Counted from the stretch's first letter, positions 1-6,836 are shown. The stretch is 10,307 bases of DNA from Mollicutes bacterium (GCA_012841465.1 DUUS01000002.1:1-10307); one strand, 5' to 3'. The notes: a model not told the origin generated them from the letters alone. Program-made: numbers and translations.

Positions 1-382
<382 letters not shown>

Positions 383-436
383 ATAATATGATTTTTGATG
401 AATACATTATCTATGTTTTTAAGGAACAAAATATAT

Positions 437-547
437 ATATTGGTAACGATAGCTAAGTGGATACACCTCTTCCCATCTCGAACAGAGCAGTTAAGCACTT
501 AAACGCCGACGATAGCTGCATAAGCTAAAATAGGTAGTTGCCAATAT
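437..547 (+). rRNA. rrf: 5S ribosomal RNA
   Basis: The ends pair to form helix I: ATATTGGTAAC at 437-447 with GTTGCCAATAT at 537-547. Internal hallmarks are present, including CCCATCTCGAACAGAGCAGTT and GTTAAGCAC around 474-498 and GCCGACGATAG around 505-515. The length of about 111 nt is below the usual 116-120 nt and recalls the short 5S RNAs of Mollicutes. It follows the 23S gene in the same direction and closes the rRNA operon. The exact ends are inferred from helix I. Confidence 0.93.
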
Positions 548-564
548 TTTTTTTATGTTTTTTT
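537..564 (+). terminator. Probable intrinsic terminator of the rRNA operon
   Basis: The 3' strand of 5S helix I runs straight into eight T (547-554), and a second T run follows at 558-564. The rRNA's own terminal helix plus the U tract could act as the terminator, since no separate hairpin is visible before the next promoter at 566. Confidence 0.5.
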
Positions 565-565
565 C

Positions 566-593
566 TTTACTTTTAGTAAATATCTGCTATAAT
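566..593 (+). promoter_or_regulatory. Sigma-A-type promoter with extended -10 for the gene at 619
   Basis: A -35 box TTTACT (566-571) is separated by 16 nt from a perfect -10 box TATAAT (588-593). A TG one base upstream of the -10 (585-586) makes it an extended -10. Transcription would begin near 600, giving a leader of about 20 nt that holds the AGGGGGG ribosome binding site. Confidence 0.75.
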
Positions 594-618
594 AAACCTC
601 GTTAGGGGGGAAATAACA

Positions 619-903
619 ATGACAAAACAAGAATTAATTAGAAACATTAGTTTAGCAGTAGATGGTTCTTTATTACTTTACCGTTTAACTGAAATTTCTG
701 GTAATGGGTCACCTACATATTTTGCTATGAAAGCTAGAGAACTTCCAATCGAAATTTCTCTTGAAGAAATAAAAAATGCTTTAATTAATAATGAAATTAA
801 TTTTAATGAAGAACTAATTGTTGAAGTTCGAGACATGATAACTTCTTTAAATGAAATTCGTGAAATAAGTTTAAAAGAAGAAAACGTTAAACTAAAAAGA
901 TAA
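619..903 (+). CDS. Hypothetical protein, 94 aa, unrecognised
   Basis: I do not recognise this family. The protein is small, soluble-looking and rich in Glu, Ile, Leu and Asn, with no signal peptide or membrane segment. The N-terminal half has alternating polar and hydrophobic residues around GNGSPTYFAMKARELP (residues 29-44). The last 45 residues look like one or two charged helices that could form a coiled coil. The start is well supported: AGGGGGG at 604-610 lies 8 nt before the ATG, and an extended -10 promoter precedes it. It is the first gene after the rRNA operon and is followed 19 nt later by another unrecognised gene, probably on the same transcript. That it is a real gene is likely; its function is unknown. 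Confidence 0.75.
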   Translation: MTKQELIRNISLAVDGSLLLYRLTEISGNGSPTYFAMKARELPIEISLEEIKNALINNEINFNEELIVEVRDMITSLNEIREISLKEENVKLKR

Positions 904-909
904 TATCCG

Positions 910-952
910 AATAAATTTAAATATGAATAAAGAAGAAATATTTAAATTTATT
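910..952 (+). repeat. Perfect 15-bp inverted repeat over the start codon of the next gene
   Basis: AATAAATTTAAATAT (910-924) is the exact reverse complement of ATATTTAAATTTATT (938-952), with a 13-nt loop between. The A and T of the ATG at 923-925 are the last bases of the left arm. In RNA this would be a weak but long A-U hairpin holding the initiation site. No Shine-Dalgarno sequence is seen upstream. Confidence 0.7.
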
Positions 953-1396
953 AAAGACTATGAAGACCAGATGCCTTTATCTGATAGTCTTCATTTTAAA
1001 TTAAAAGAGATAAAAGAAAAATTGATAAAGGTTAATTTATTAAATACTGAAGATATTAAAAAAATACTTAAGTTATTACTTAACTCTCCATTTATAAAAG
1101 ATAATATGGAAAGTAAAGATATTGCTTTATTGATAAATAACTCGATTAATCAAGAACTTATTAATAAATTAATTAATTTATATAATAATCTATTTAGTGA
1201 TGCCGATATATTATATTTACTTGAAAATGAAGAAGAACTCGATATAACCCTACCTCTTTATTATTTAAGTTATAATTTAGATAATAATCTTGAAGAGTTA
1301 ACTGAAGAAATCGAAATTAATATTTACTATGATCTTCTAATCTTAAGAAGTATTAAATTTAAAAATAATTTAAAAGATGTAAAGAAGTGTAAATAA
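923..1396 (+). CDS. Hypothetical protein, 157 aa, unrecognised, helical
   Basis: I do not recognise this protein. It is rich in Lys, Glu, Asn, Leu and Ile, appears almost wholly alpha-helical, and has no transmembrane segment, signal peptide or catalytic motif I can name. Leu/Ile-rich stretches near residues 60-75, 82-112 and 120-150 suggest a small helical bundle. It starts 19 nt after the 94-aa gene and probably shares its promoter. The ATG has no recognisable ribosome binding site and lies in a perfect inverted repeat, so translation may depend on the upstream gene or on melting of the hairpin. A terminator follows at 1421-1494. The long open frame, shared strand and neighbour's composition make a real gene likely, but the start is less certain than usual. 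Confidence 0.65.
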   Translation: MNKEEIFKFIKDYEDQMPLSDSLHFKLKEIKEKLIKVNLLNTEDIKKILKLLLNSPFIKDNMESKDIALLINNSINQELINKLINLYNNLFSDADILYLLENEEELDITLPLYYLSYNLDNNLEELTEEIEINIYYDLLILRSIKFKNNLKDVKKCK

Positions 1397-1420
1397 AGAA
1401 ACAAAATCTTTACACAACTA

Positions 1421-1494
1421 AAACCTTTGTTTATCGCCTATTTAAAAAAACTTTTTAAAATAGGTAATATTAAAACACAAAAGGGTTTTTTTTT
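1421..1494 (+). terminator. Two-tier hairpin with T tract, probable intrinsic terminator
   Basis: An outer stem AAACCTTT (1421-1428) pairs with AAGGGTTT (1481-1488, one G-U) and runs into a T run that ends at 1494. Inside it lies a second stem: CCTATTTAAAAA (1437-1448) pairs with TTTTTAAAATAGG (1452-1464) with one bulged A. It ends the two-gene unit upstream. It is larger than a simple terminator, and a leader-regulator role for the DUF1846 gene at 1530 cannot be excluded, though I find no convincing promoter in front of it. Confidence 0.55.
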
Positions 1495-1529
1495 GTTATT
1501 ATTAATATGGTAGTAAAGTAGAGGTAAAA

Positions 1530-2987
1530 ATGAAAAAAGGTTTTGATCATGATAAATATATAGAAAAGCAAAGTAAAGAAATAAAAGATAGACTAAAACT
1601 TTTTGATAAATTATATTTAGAAGTGGGCGGAAAGCTTTTTTCAGATACTCATGCAGAGAGGGTTCTTCCTGGTTTTAAAAGTGATGCTAAGATAGATATT
1701 TTAAAAAAATTAAAAAAAGATATTGAAATAATCTTTTGTATTAAAGCAAGTGATATTGAAAAAAATAAAACTAGAGCTGAATACGGTGTTACTTATGATA
1801 CCGAGATTCTTAATTTAATAAATATATCAAGAAAGCATGGTTTTGATGTAAATAGTGTTGTTATAACTCTTTTTAATAATGAAGAATCAGTAACAAAATT
1901 TATAAAAAAATTAGAGATTCAAAATATAAAAACCTATATCCATACAGCTACTAAAGGATATCCCTCAGATGTAAATACTATAGTAAGCCGTGAGGGGTAT
2001 GGGGCTAATCCCTATATAAAAACAACTAAAAAAATTATTATCTTAAGTGCTCCAGGAGCAAGTAGTGGTAAACTAGCAACTTGTTTAAGCCAGCTTTATC
2101 ATGATAACAAAAAAGGTATAAATGCTGGGTATGCGAAATTTGAAACTTTTCCAGTCTGGAATCTGCCTTTAAAACACCCAGTAAATTTAGCATATGAAGC
2201 AGCTTCAGCAAATGTAAACGATTATAATCTAATTGATCCCTATCACCTTGAAAATTATGATGTTCAGGCCGTTAATTATAATCGTGATGTTGATTCCTTT
2301 CCGATATTAAAAACTATCTTAAATAGAATATGGGGAGAAGATATTTATTTATCACCAACAGCTACTTCAATCAATGTTATTAAAGATTGTATTATTGATA
2401 TGGATATAGTAAATGAAAGCTCTAAAAAAGAAATTGTTAGAAGATATTATCAAGAGCAAGCTAATTATAAATTAGGTTTAAATGATAATGAGCCACTTAC
2501 TAAAGTAAAACTATTGTTAAATGAACTTGAAATAGATGAATATTATTTAAAAACAATTAAACCAGCACTTAAAAAAAGTGAGCTAGAAAAAAGACATGTT
2601 ATCTCACTTGAGCTTCCAAATGGTAAAGTTATAACTGGAAAACAAACCGATTTATTAAGTCCAGCTAGTACTTTAATTATTAATGCTATTAAAGAGTTAA
2701 CTAAAATACCTGATGAAATAAATTTACTTTCACCAAGTGTACTTGAACCAATTTTAAAATTAAGAAGAGAAGAAAAAGAACTATCACTTCAAGAAGTATT
2801 AATAGCGCTTTCAATTTGCTCTGTAACTAATCCAATTATAGAAACCGCACTAGATAATATAAATAAATTAAAAAACTGTGATGCTCACTCTACTTATATA
2901 ATTCAAAATGGTGATTTAAGAACTCTTAAAAACCTAGGTATCAATTTAACTTGTGAGCCAGAATTTTATTCTAATAAAGTTTATTAA
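1530..2987 (+). CDS. DUF1846 / UPF0371 family protein
   Basis: This is a full-length member (485 aa, family usually about 490-500) of the UPF0371/DUF1846 family of cytoplasmic proteins in Bacillota and Actinobacteria. Its biochemical role is not firmly established. Family signatures are present: GGKLFSDTHAERVLPGF at residues 33-49, the glycine-rich P-loop-like APGASSGK at 174-181 followed by LATCLSQLYHD, and the HPVNLAYEAA segment at 216-225. No signal peptide or membrane segment is seen. The start is supported by AGAGG at 1520-1524, five bases before the ATG. It appears to be a single-gene unit, preceded by a terminator and convergent with the methyltransferase gene; the two stop codons overlap. 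The family call is firm; any enzymatic function would be a guess. Confidence 0.93.
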   Translation: MKKGFDHDKYIEKQSKEIKDRLKLFDKLYLEVGGKLFSDTHAERVLPGFKSDAKIDILKKLKKDIEIIFCIKASDIEKNKTRAEYGVTYDTEILNLINISRKHGFDVNSVVITLFNNEESVTKFIKKLEIQNIKTYIHTATKGYPSDVNTIVSREGYGANPYIKTTKKIIILSAPGASSGKLATCLSQLYHDNKKGINAGYAKFETFPVWNLPLKHPVNLAYEAASANVNDYNLIDPYHLENYDVQAVNYNRDVDSFPILKTILNRIWGEDIYLSPTATSINVIKDCIIDMDIVNESSKKEIVRRYYQEQANYKLGLNDNEPLTKVKLLLNELEIDEYYLKTIKPALKKSELEKRHVISLELPNGKVITGKQTDLLSPASTLIINAIKELTKIPDEINLLSPSVLEPILKLRREEKELSLQEVLIALSICSVTNPIIETALDNINKLKNCDAHSTYIIQNGDLRTLKNLGINLTCEPEFYSNKVY

Positions 2988-3586
2988 TTTAATCTATATA
3001 TTCTAATCTTATCAAAAGGATCAAAAGAACTTTTTACTTTTATTTTATTTATTAGCTCAAAGTCAGTATGCTTTTTTAAAAAATAAACATAATCTGGAAG
3101 GGGATAATAAATTATAATATAGATCTCTCTGGGATCTTTTTTATATGAATTTAAAATATTGTTAATAACTTTTTTAAATATATGAATAGAAAAAGGATTA
3201 AAAAAATAAAATTTATTATGCTTAGGTAGAATTTCAAAATGTTCAGCAAGCTCATATTCTAAATGTATAGGGTTTTCTATATCACTATGGATAAGATCAT
3301 AATTTCTTTTATTTCTTAGAAGTTCATTAAAGACATTATCATATGCCTCTACTCCTGTTACTTCACATTTAAATTTATTATGAATATAAAAAGTAATCCT
3401 GCCTAGGCCACAACCAAAATCTACAACACTGTCAGTTTTATCTATATTAAATTTACTAAAAAGTTTATCTAAAACTTTATAGGGAGTAGGCTCACACCTG
3501 TTATGTCCCTTCTTACTATTTGTTTCTATAATTCTTGTAGTTTTAATATTTAAATGATTTTCGTACTTTTCCTCTAATTTTTTCAT
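2984..3586 (-). CDS. Class I SAM-dependent methyltransferase
   Basis: A 200-aa protein with a Rossmann-type methyltransferase core. Motif I, VVDFGCGLGR, is at residues 54-63 and should bind S-adenosylmethionine. The acidic residue ending strand 2 is E80 in VTGVEAYD. A motif IV-like FFNPF is at 128-132, resembling the NPP[FY] of enzymes that methylate amino groups of bases or proteins. The segment EPTPYKVL at 32-39 just before the core is typical of a group of uncharacterised Bacillota methyltransferases. The substrate is unknown. AGAGGAG lies just upstream of the start (minus strand, within 3588-3596), with its own promoter. It is the only minus-strand gene here, divergent from tsaE and convergent with the DUF1846 gene. 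Confidence 0.85.
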   Translation of the reverse strand: MKKLEEKYENHLNIKTTRIIETNSKKGHNRCEPTPYKVLDKLFSKFNIDKTDSVVDFGCGLGRITFYIHNKFKCEVTGVEAYDNVFNELLRNKRNYDLIHSDIENPIHLEYELAEHFEILPKHNKFYFFNPFSIHIFKKVINNILNSYKKDPREIYIIIYYPLPDYVYFLKKHTDFELINKIKVKSSFDPFDKIRIYRLN

Positions 3587-3602
3587 AAAGCTCCTCTAAT
3601 CT

Positions 3603-3630
3603 ATTATAACCTTTTTTTCGTTTTAATCAA
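3603..3630 (-). promoter_or_regulatory. Promoter for the methyltransferase gene
   Basis: On the minus strand, TTGATT (3625-3630) is followed after 16 nt by a perfect TATAAT (3603-3608). The AGAGGAG ribosome binding site and the ATG at 3586 lie just downstream, which leaves a very short leader. Confidence 0.65.
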
Positions 3631-3665
3631 AAATAGGTATAAAGTTTTAGCAAAAACAAATAATA

Positions 3666-3688
3666 AAACCGTTAAGTGGTTTACTTAA
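3666..3688 (+). promoter_or_regulatory. Possible operator: overlapping inverted repeats at the tsaE -35 region
   Basis: TTAAGT (3672-3677) and ACTTAA (3683-3688) are a perfect inverted repeat with a 5-nt spacer. A second pair, AAACC (3666-3670) and GGTTT (3678-3682), interleaves with it. Both overlap or abut the -35 box at 3680-3685, where a repressor could block RNA polymerase. Symmetry alone is weak evidence in AT-rich DNA. Confidence 0.3.
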
Positions 3689-3708
3689 TTTAATAATTTA
3701 TATATAAT
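3680..3708 (+). promoter_or_regulatory. Sigma-A-type promoter for the t6A cluster
   Basis: TTTACT (3680-3685), the same -35 hexamer as in the promoter at 566, is followed after an ideal 17 nt by TATAAT (3703-3708). The tsaE ATG at 3726 has AGGTGAG at 3714-3720, five bases before it. This is the best-spaced promoter in the window and drives tsaE and possibly the genes beyond. Confidence 0.75.
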
Positions 3709-3725
3709 GAAATAGGTGAGATAAA

Positions 3726-4172
3726 ATGAATTATAAATATACTTCTAAAAGTATAGAAGACACAATGGAGCTGGCAGAAAATATTGAATCTTGCGCATTT
3801 CCTGGAATGGTAGTTTGCTTAATAGGTGAACTAGGTAGTGGTAAAACAGTCTTTGTTAAAGGTTTTGCTAAGTCACTCGGAATTGAAGAAACAATAACAA
3901 GTCCGACCTATACCTTAATTAAAGAATATAATAGTGGAGAGATGCCTCTATATCATATGGATGTTTACAGAGTTAAAGAAGATAATTTTGGTTTAACTGA
4001 TTATTTTAATAAAAAAGGAATATCTATAATAGAGTGGGCTGATTTAATTGAAAACGACCTACCTAGTGAGAGACTTGAAATTAAATTTAAAGTAATTAAT
4101 GAAGATGTCAGAGTACTTAGATTAAAACCATATGGGGATAAGTACGAAGATGTTGTTAATATGGTATTATAA
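3726..4172 (+). CDS. tsaE: tRNA t6A synthesis ATPase TsaE
   Basis: TsaE (formerly YjeE/YdiB) is the small ATPase that drives the TsaB-TsaD complex in making N6-threonylcarbamoyladenosine at position 37 of ANN-decoding tRNAs. The 148-aa length is normal. The Walker A motif GELGSGKT is at residues 34-41, the switch-like SPTYTL at 59-64, HMDVYR at 77-82 and IEWAD at 102-106, in the family order. The start is supported by AGGTGAG five bases upstream and a good promoter. It is first in the conserved tsaE-tsaB-rimI-tsaD order. Unusually, an intrinsic terminator follows its stop codon, so later genes may be transcribed at a lower level or by readthrough. Confidence 0.95.
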   Translation: MNYKYTSKSIEDTMELAENIESCAFPGMVVCLIGELGSGKTVFVKGFAKSLGIEETITSPTYTLIKEYNSGEMPLYHMDVYRVKEDNFGLTDYFNKKGISIIEWADLIENDLPSERLEIKFKVINEDVRVLRLKPYGDKYEDVVNMVL

Positions 4173-4174
4173 TT

Positions 4175-4196
4175 AGCGCCTTTAAGCGCTTTTTTT
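4175..4196 (+). terminator. Short intrinsic terminator between tsaE and tsaB
   Basis: AGCGC (4175-4179) pairs with GCGCT (4186-4190) around a 6-nt loop, followed by seven T (4190-4196). It is a G+C-rich stem in an otherwise AT-rich region and lies two bases after the tsaE stop. The stem has only five pairs, so partial termination is likely. Confidence 0.6.
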
Positions 4197-4210
4197 GATA
4201 TAATAATGTT

Positions 4211-4215
4211 GGTGG
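4211..4215 (+). promoter_or_regulatory. Ribosome binding site deciding the tsaB start
   Basis: GGTGG lies five bases before the ATG at 4221. It favours that codon over the in-frame ATG at 4206, which has only the terminator T run and TATAAT upstream. The five extra residues (MLVVK) of the longer form are not typical of the TsaB N-terminus. Confidence 0.55.
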
Positions 4216-4220
4216 TAAAA

Positions 4221-4787
4221 ATGTATACTTTATTTATTAGTACTTATAGTAATTTACTTACAATTGGAATCTTAAAAGATGATAAACTAATTTTAAAAAA
4301 AGAAAAAGAATCTATAAAAAGTCACAGTACTATCCTTATACCTACAATAGATGACTCTTTAAAAGAATTAAATATAAATACCAAAGATTTATCTTTAATT
4401 ATTGTAATAAATGGTCCAGGTAGTTTTACAGGTGTAAGACTTGGAGTAACTGTTGCTAAAACGCTTGCCTTTACATTAAATGCAAAAATCAAAACTATAA
4501 CTAGTATTGATGCTTTAGCAATATCTGATTCTAATTTAAATGAAAAAATAGTTACGGTTAAAGATAATAAAGGTTATTACTATGGAGTTTATGAAAACAA
4601 TAAACTCACCTGTAATATAAAATATTTAGAAAAAGAATCATTTGAAAATAAATATAATAAACCTAATACGAATTATTATTTAGATATTGAAAAAATAAAT
4701 AAATATTTAAAAAATATAAAGGAAACAAATCCTCATGAAGTAAAAGCAATCTATATAAAAAAGATTGAGGCTTTAAATGATAAATAA
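4221..4787 (+). CDS. tsaB: tRNA t6A synthesis protein TsaB (short form)
   Basis: TsaB (YeaZ/YdiC) is the non-catalytic paralogue that pairs with TsaD and recruits TsaE for t6A synthesis in the cytoplasm. Its ASKHA N-domain is clear: a strand-rich start YTLFISTYSNLLTIGIL, then the hallmark NGPGSFTGVRLGVTVAKTLA around residues 65-84. The usual DARRGEVY-like segment appears as DNKGYYYGVY. At 188 aa it is clearly shorter than typical TsaB (about 220-235 aa); the loss falls in the C-terminal domain, although a YIKKIEA ending matching the family's final motif remains. I chose the ATG at 4221 because of the GGTGG site; an ATG at 4206 would add five residues. The end overlaps rimI by 11 nt. Confidence 0.93.
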   Translation: MYTLFISTYSNLLTIGILKDDKLILKKEKESIKSHSTILIPTIDDSLKELNINTKDLSLIIVINGPGSFTGVRLGVTVAKTLAFTLNAKIKTITSIDALAISDSNLNEKIVTVKDNKGYYYGVYENNKLTCNIKYLEKESFENKYNKPNTNYYLDIEKINKYLKNIKETNPHEVKAIYIKKIEALNDK

Positions 4788-5187
4788 ATATAAAGAAGAA
4801 GATATTAAAGATATTATTAAACTAGGAAGCTTAGTAAATAAAAAATTCGAAAAATTATTTAATATAAATAACTTACCTGATAATGAAGAAATATTAGTTT
4901 ATAAAGAAAATAATAAAGTAATTGGATTTCTTCATTACTTAGATAATATAGATTATATTGAGTTTTTGAATGTAGCAGTTCATGAAGAAAAAAGAAATAA
5001 AAAAATAGCATCACTTCTCGTAGATTATTTCTTAAGTCAAAATAATAAAAGAATTATTCTAGAAGTAAGAGAAAGTAATCTACCTGCTATAAAGTTATAT
5101 AAAAAATTTAATTTTGTTATTATTAATATAAGAGAAAAATACTATGGAAATGAAAATGCTATAATTATGGAAAGAAGTAGTGAATAA
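4777..5187 (+). CDS. rimI: RimI-like GNAT N-acetyltransferase
   Basis: A 136-aa GNAT protein. RimI acetylates the N-terminus of ribosomal protein S18 using acetyl-CoA, though in many bacteria this tsa-linked gene may have other targets. The C-terminal RimI signature is strong: LEVRESN at residues 95-101, then PAIKLYKKFNF (103-113), and KYYGNENAIIME at 121-132. The acetyl-CoA loop is degenerate: the expected R-x-x-G-x-G/A reads RNKKIA (73-78), with Lys in place of the first Gly. GAGG (4767-4770) six bases before the ATG supports the start. It overlaps tsaB by 11 nt, and its TAA shares one base with the tsaD ATG, so the three genes are translationally coupled. Confidence 0.88.
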   Translation: MINKYKEEDIKDIIKLGSLVNKKFEKLFNINNLPDNEEILVYKENNKVIGFLHYLDNIDYIEFLNVAVHEEKRNKKIASLLVDYFLSQNNKRIILEVRESNLPAIKLYKKFNFVIINIREKYYGNENAIIMERSSE

Positions 5188-6191
5188 TGAAAGATATATA
5201 TATATTAGGAGTTGAAACAAGCTGTGATGAAACAAGTATTTCAATTGTAAAAAATGGAAGTATAGAAATCGCAACATCAACTTTAACCCAAATAGATACC
5301 CATAAAGACTTTGGCGGAGTAGTACCTGAAATAGCAAGTAGAATGCACTCAGAAAATATAACGATGGTACTTTCTGATTTACTTTCTAAAACAGACTTAA
5401 AAATAGAAGATATGGATGCAGTCGCAGTAACATATGCACCAGGTCTTTTAGGAAGTCTTTTAGTTGGTCTTGAATTTGCCAAGACATTATCTTTAGTTTA
5501 TAATAAACCATTAATTAAAGTAAATCATATTGCTGGGCATATCTATAGTAATAATTTAAACTCGAAAATGAAGTTTCCTCTCCTTGCCTTAATAGTAAGT
5601 GGAGGACACACTGAACTAGTACTGATGAAGGGTGACTATGACTTTGAAGTCATCGGAGCAACTTTAGATGATGCAGTAGGCGAGGCATATGACAAGGTAG
5701 CAAAAGCACTTAATCTACCCTATCCAGGAGGACCTGTTATTGAAGAGTATGCAATGAAAGGACAAGACACTATTGATCTTCCTAAAGTAATGAATAATGA
5801 TGATCTTAACTTTTCTTTTAGTGGGTTAAAAAGTCAAGTTATTAATATTGTTAATAACTATAAACAAAAAAATAAAGAATTAAATAAATATGATTTAGCT
5901 CTATCTTTTCAAAAAACAGCTATTGAACAGTTAATAAGAAAAACTAACCTTGCTATAAATAAAACAAAGATAAATAATTTAATTATAGCAGGAGGTGTTA
6001 GTGCGAATAAACACTTAAGAGAAGAAATGGAAAAACTTGCAAAAAAACTAAATATAAATTTATCAATACCAAAAATGAAATATTGTACTGATAATGCAAC
6101 TATGATAGCAGCCGCAGCTTATCCGCTTTATTTAAAAAAAGATTTTTCAAAATATGATATTAATGCTAAAAGCGTTGAAAGGTTATTTTAA
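5187..6191 (+). CDS. tsaD: tRNA N6-adenosine threonylcarbamoyltransferase TsaD
   Basis: TsaD (YgjD/Gcp/YdiE) is the catalytic subunit that transfers the threonylcarbamoyl group from threonylcarbamoyl-AMP to A37 of tRNA. Length (334 aa) and domain order are normal. It opens with ILGVETSCDETSISIV (6-21); the metal-binding HIAGH is at 114-118 and the third ligand D302 lies in YCTDNATMIAAAA. The ASKHA motifs LIVSGGHTEL (135-144), GEAYDKVAKALNLPYPGGP (165-183) and IIAGGVSANKHLR (266-278) are intact. The start codon overlaps the rimI stop (TAATG at 5185-5189). It should act with the TsaB and TsaE encoded upstream; the TsaC/Sua5 enzyme that makes the donor is not in the window. Confidence 0.97.
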   Translation: MKDIYILGVETSCDETSISIVKNGSIEIATSTLTQIDTHKDFGGVVPEIASRMHSENITMVLSDLLSKTDLKIEDMDAVAVTYAPGLLGSLLVGLEFAKTLSLVYNKPLIKVNHIAGHIYSNNLNSKMKFPLLALIVSGGHTELVLMKGDYDFEVIGATLDDAVGEAYDKVAKALNLPYPGGPVIEEYAMKGQDTIDLPKVMNNDDLNFSFSGLKSQVINIVNNYKQKNKELNKYDLALSFQKTAIEQLIRKTNLAINKTKINNLIIAGGVSANKHLREEMEKLAKKLNINLSIPKMKYCTDNATMIAAAAYPLYLKKDFSKYDINAKSVERLF

Positions 6192-6832
6192 TGAATTTAA
6201 ACAACCAGAAACAGATTATAAACTACTTTTTAGAAAATAACCCAATTATTAAAGGCAGCGCAAAAAGACCTTATATTATCTTATTTGATGGAATATCAGG
6301 AACTGGAAAATCAACAATCGCAAGAATTATATCTGAAAAACTAGATGTAGTAGTACTTAATAATGATAAGGTAAGACAATTTTTATCAAGAACAAACTAT
6401 ATAAAAAAATCAAGGTATCCACTACTAGCTTCTCAAAAGTTAGTAAAAAAGATTCAATATTACCGAATTAAAGAATCAATTAAAAATAATAATATATGTG
6501 TTCTAGATGGAAATGTTATCAATGGCTTTGAAGATTACATAAAATTTTTTAAAAGAAATAATATTAAATATTATATTGTTAAAATAAAATATAATCGAAG
6601 AAAAGTTATCAAGCGCCTTTATAAAAGAAAGTTTGATCCAAAAACTTTTTTTATAAATGGAAGTGAAACTATTAATTATTCAGAAGCAAATATAATGTCT
6701 TTTATTTATATGGAAAAAAATAAAAGAGAACTTCCTAGTGAAGAAATATATTTTAGAATAGATACTTCAAAAAGTTATCGAGATATTGAAAAAAAAGTCC
6801 TTGAACTTATAAATAAAATAGAAAGTGAGTAA
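6191..6832 (+). CDS. P-loop kinase / AAA ATPase-like protein, substrate unknown
   Basis: A 213-aa P-loop NTPase resembling small-molecule and RNA kinases (AAA_33, zeta-toxin and gluconate-kinase type folds). The Walker A motif GISGTGKS is at residues 34-41, after the hydrophobic strand PYIILFD. LNNDKVRQFL (56-65) looks like the substrate-binding D-x-V-R segment of such kinases, and VLDGNVINGF is a likely second strand and Walker B region. A basic stretch, YNRRKVIKRLYKRK, could be the lid with phosphate-binding arginines or a nucleic-acid contact. The substrate cannot be told from sequence. The ATG overlaps the tsaD stop (TAATG), with GAAAGG at 6177-6182 as ribosome binding site, so it is coupled to tsaD. 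No antitoxin-like partner is adjacent. Confidence 0.75.
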   Translation: MNLNNQKQIINYFLENNPIIKGSAKRPYIILFDGISGTGKSTIARIISEKLDVVVLNNDKVRQFLSRTNYIKKSRYPLLASQKLVKKIQYYRIKESIKNNNICVLDGNVINGFEDYIKFFKRNNIKYYIVKIKYNRRKVIKRLYKRKFDPKTFFINGSETINYSEANIMSFIYMEKNKRELPSEEIYFRIDTSKSYRDIEKKVLELINKIESE

Positions 6833-6836
6833 ATTA

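Noticed and set aside
383..436. tRNA gene in the 23S-5S spacer
   Set aside because: The spacer of about 54 nt is too short for a tRNA and has no TTCGA or cloverleaf pattern.
1409..1414. TTTACA as the -35 of a promoter in front of the 1421-1494 hairpins
   Set aside because: The position 17 nt downstream reads TATCGC, a poor -10 within the hairpin region, so the hairpins are better read as a terminator than as a riboswitch leader.
4199..4204. TATAAT as an internal promoter for tsaB
   Set aside because: No -35-like hexamer lies 16-18 nt upstream (the sequence there is the terminator hairpin), and there is no TG extension.
5095..5482. Minus-strand open frames antisense to rimI and tsaD
   Set aside because: They lie within clearly conserved genes on the other strand, overlap each other, and have low-complexity or unrecognisable translations.
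6191..6832. Zeta toxin of a toxin-antitoxin pair
   Set aside because: The fold resemblance is general to P-loop kinases, and there is no small epsilon-like antitoxin gene next to it; it is coupled to tsaD instead.
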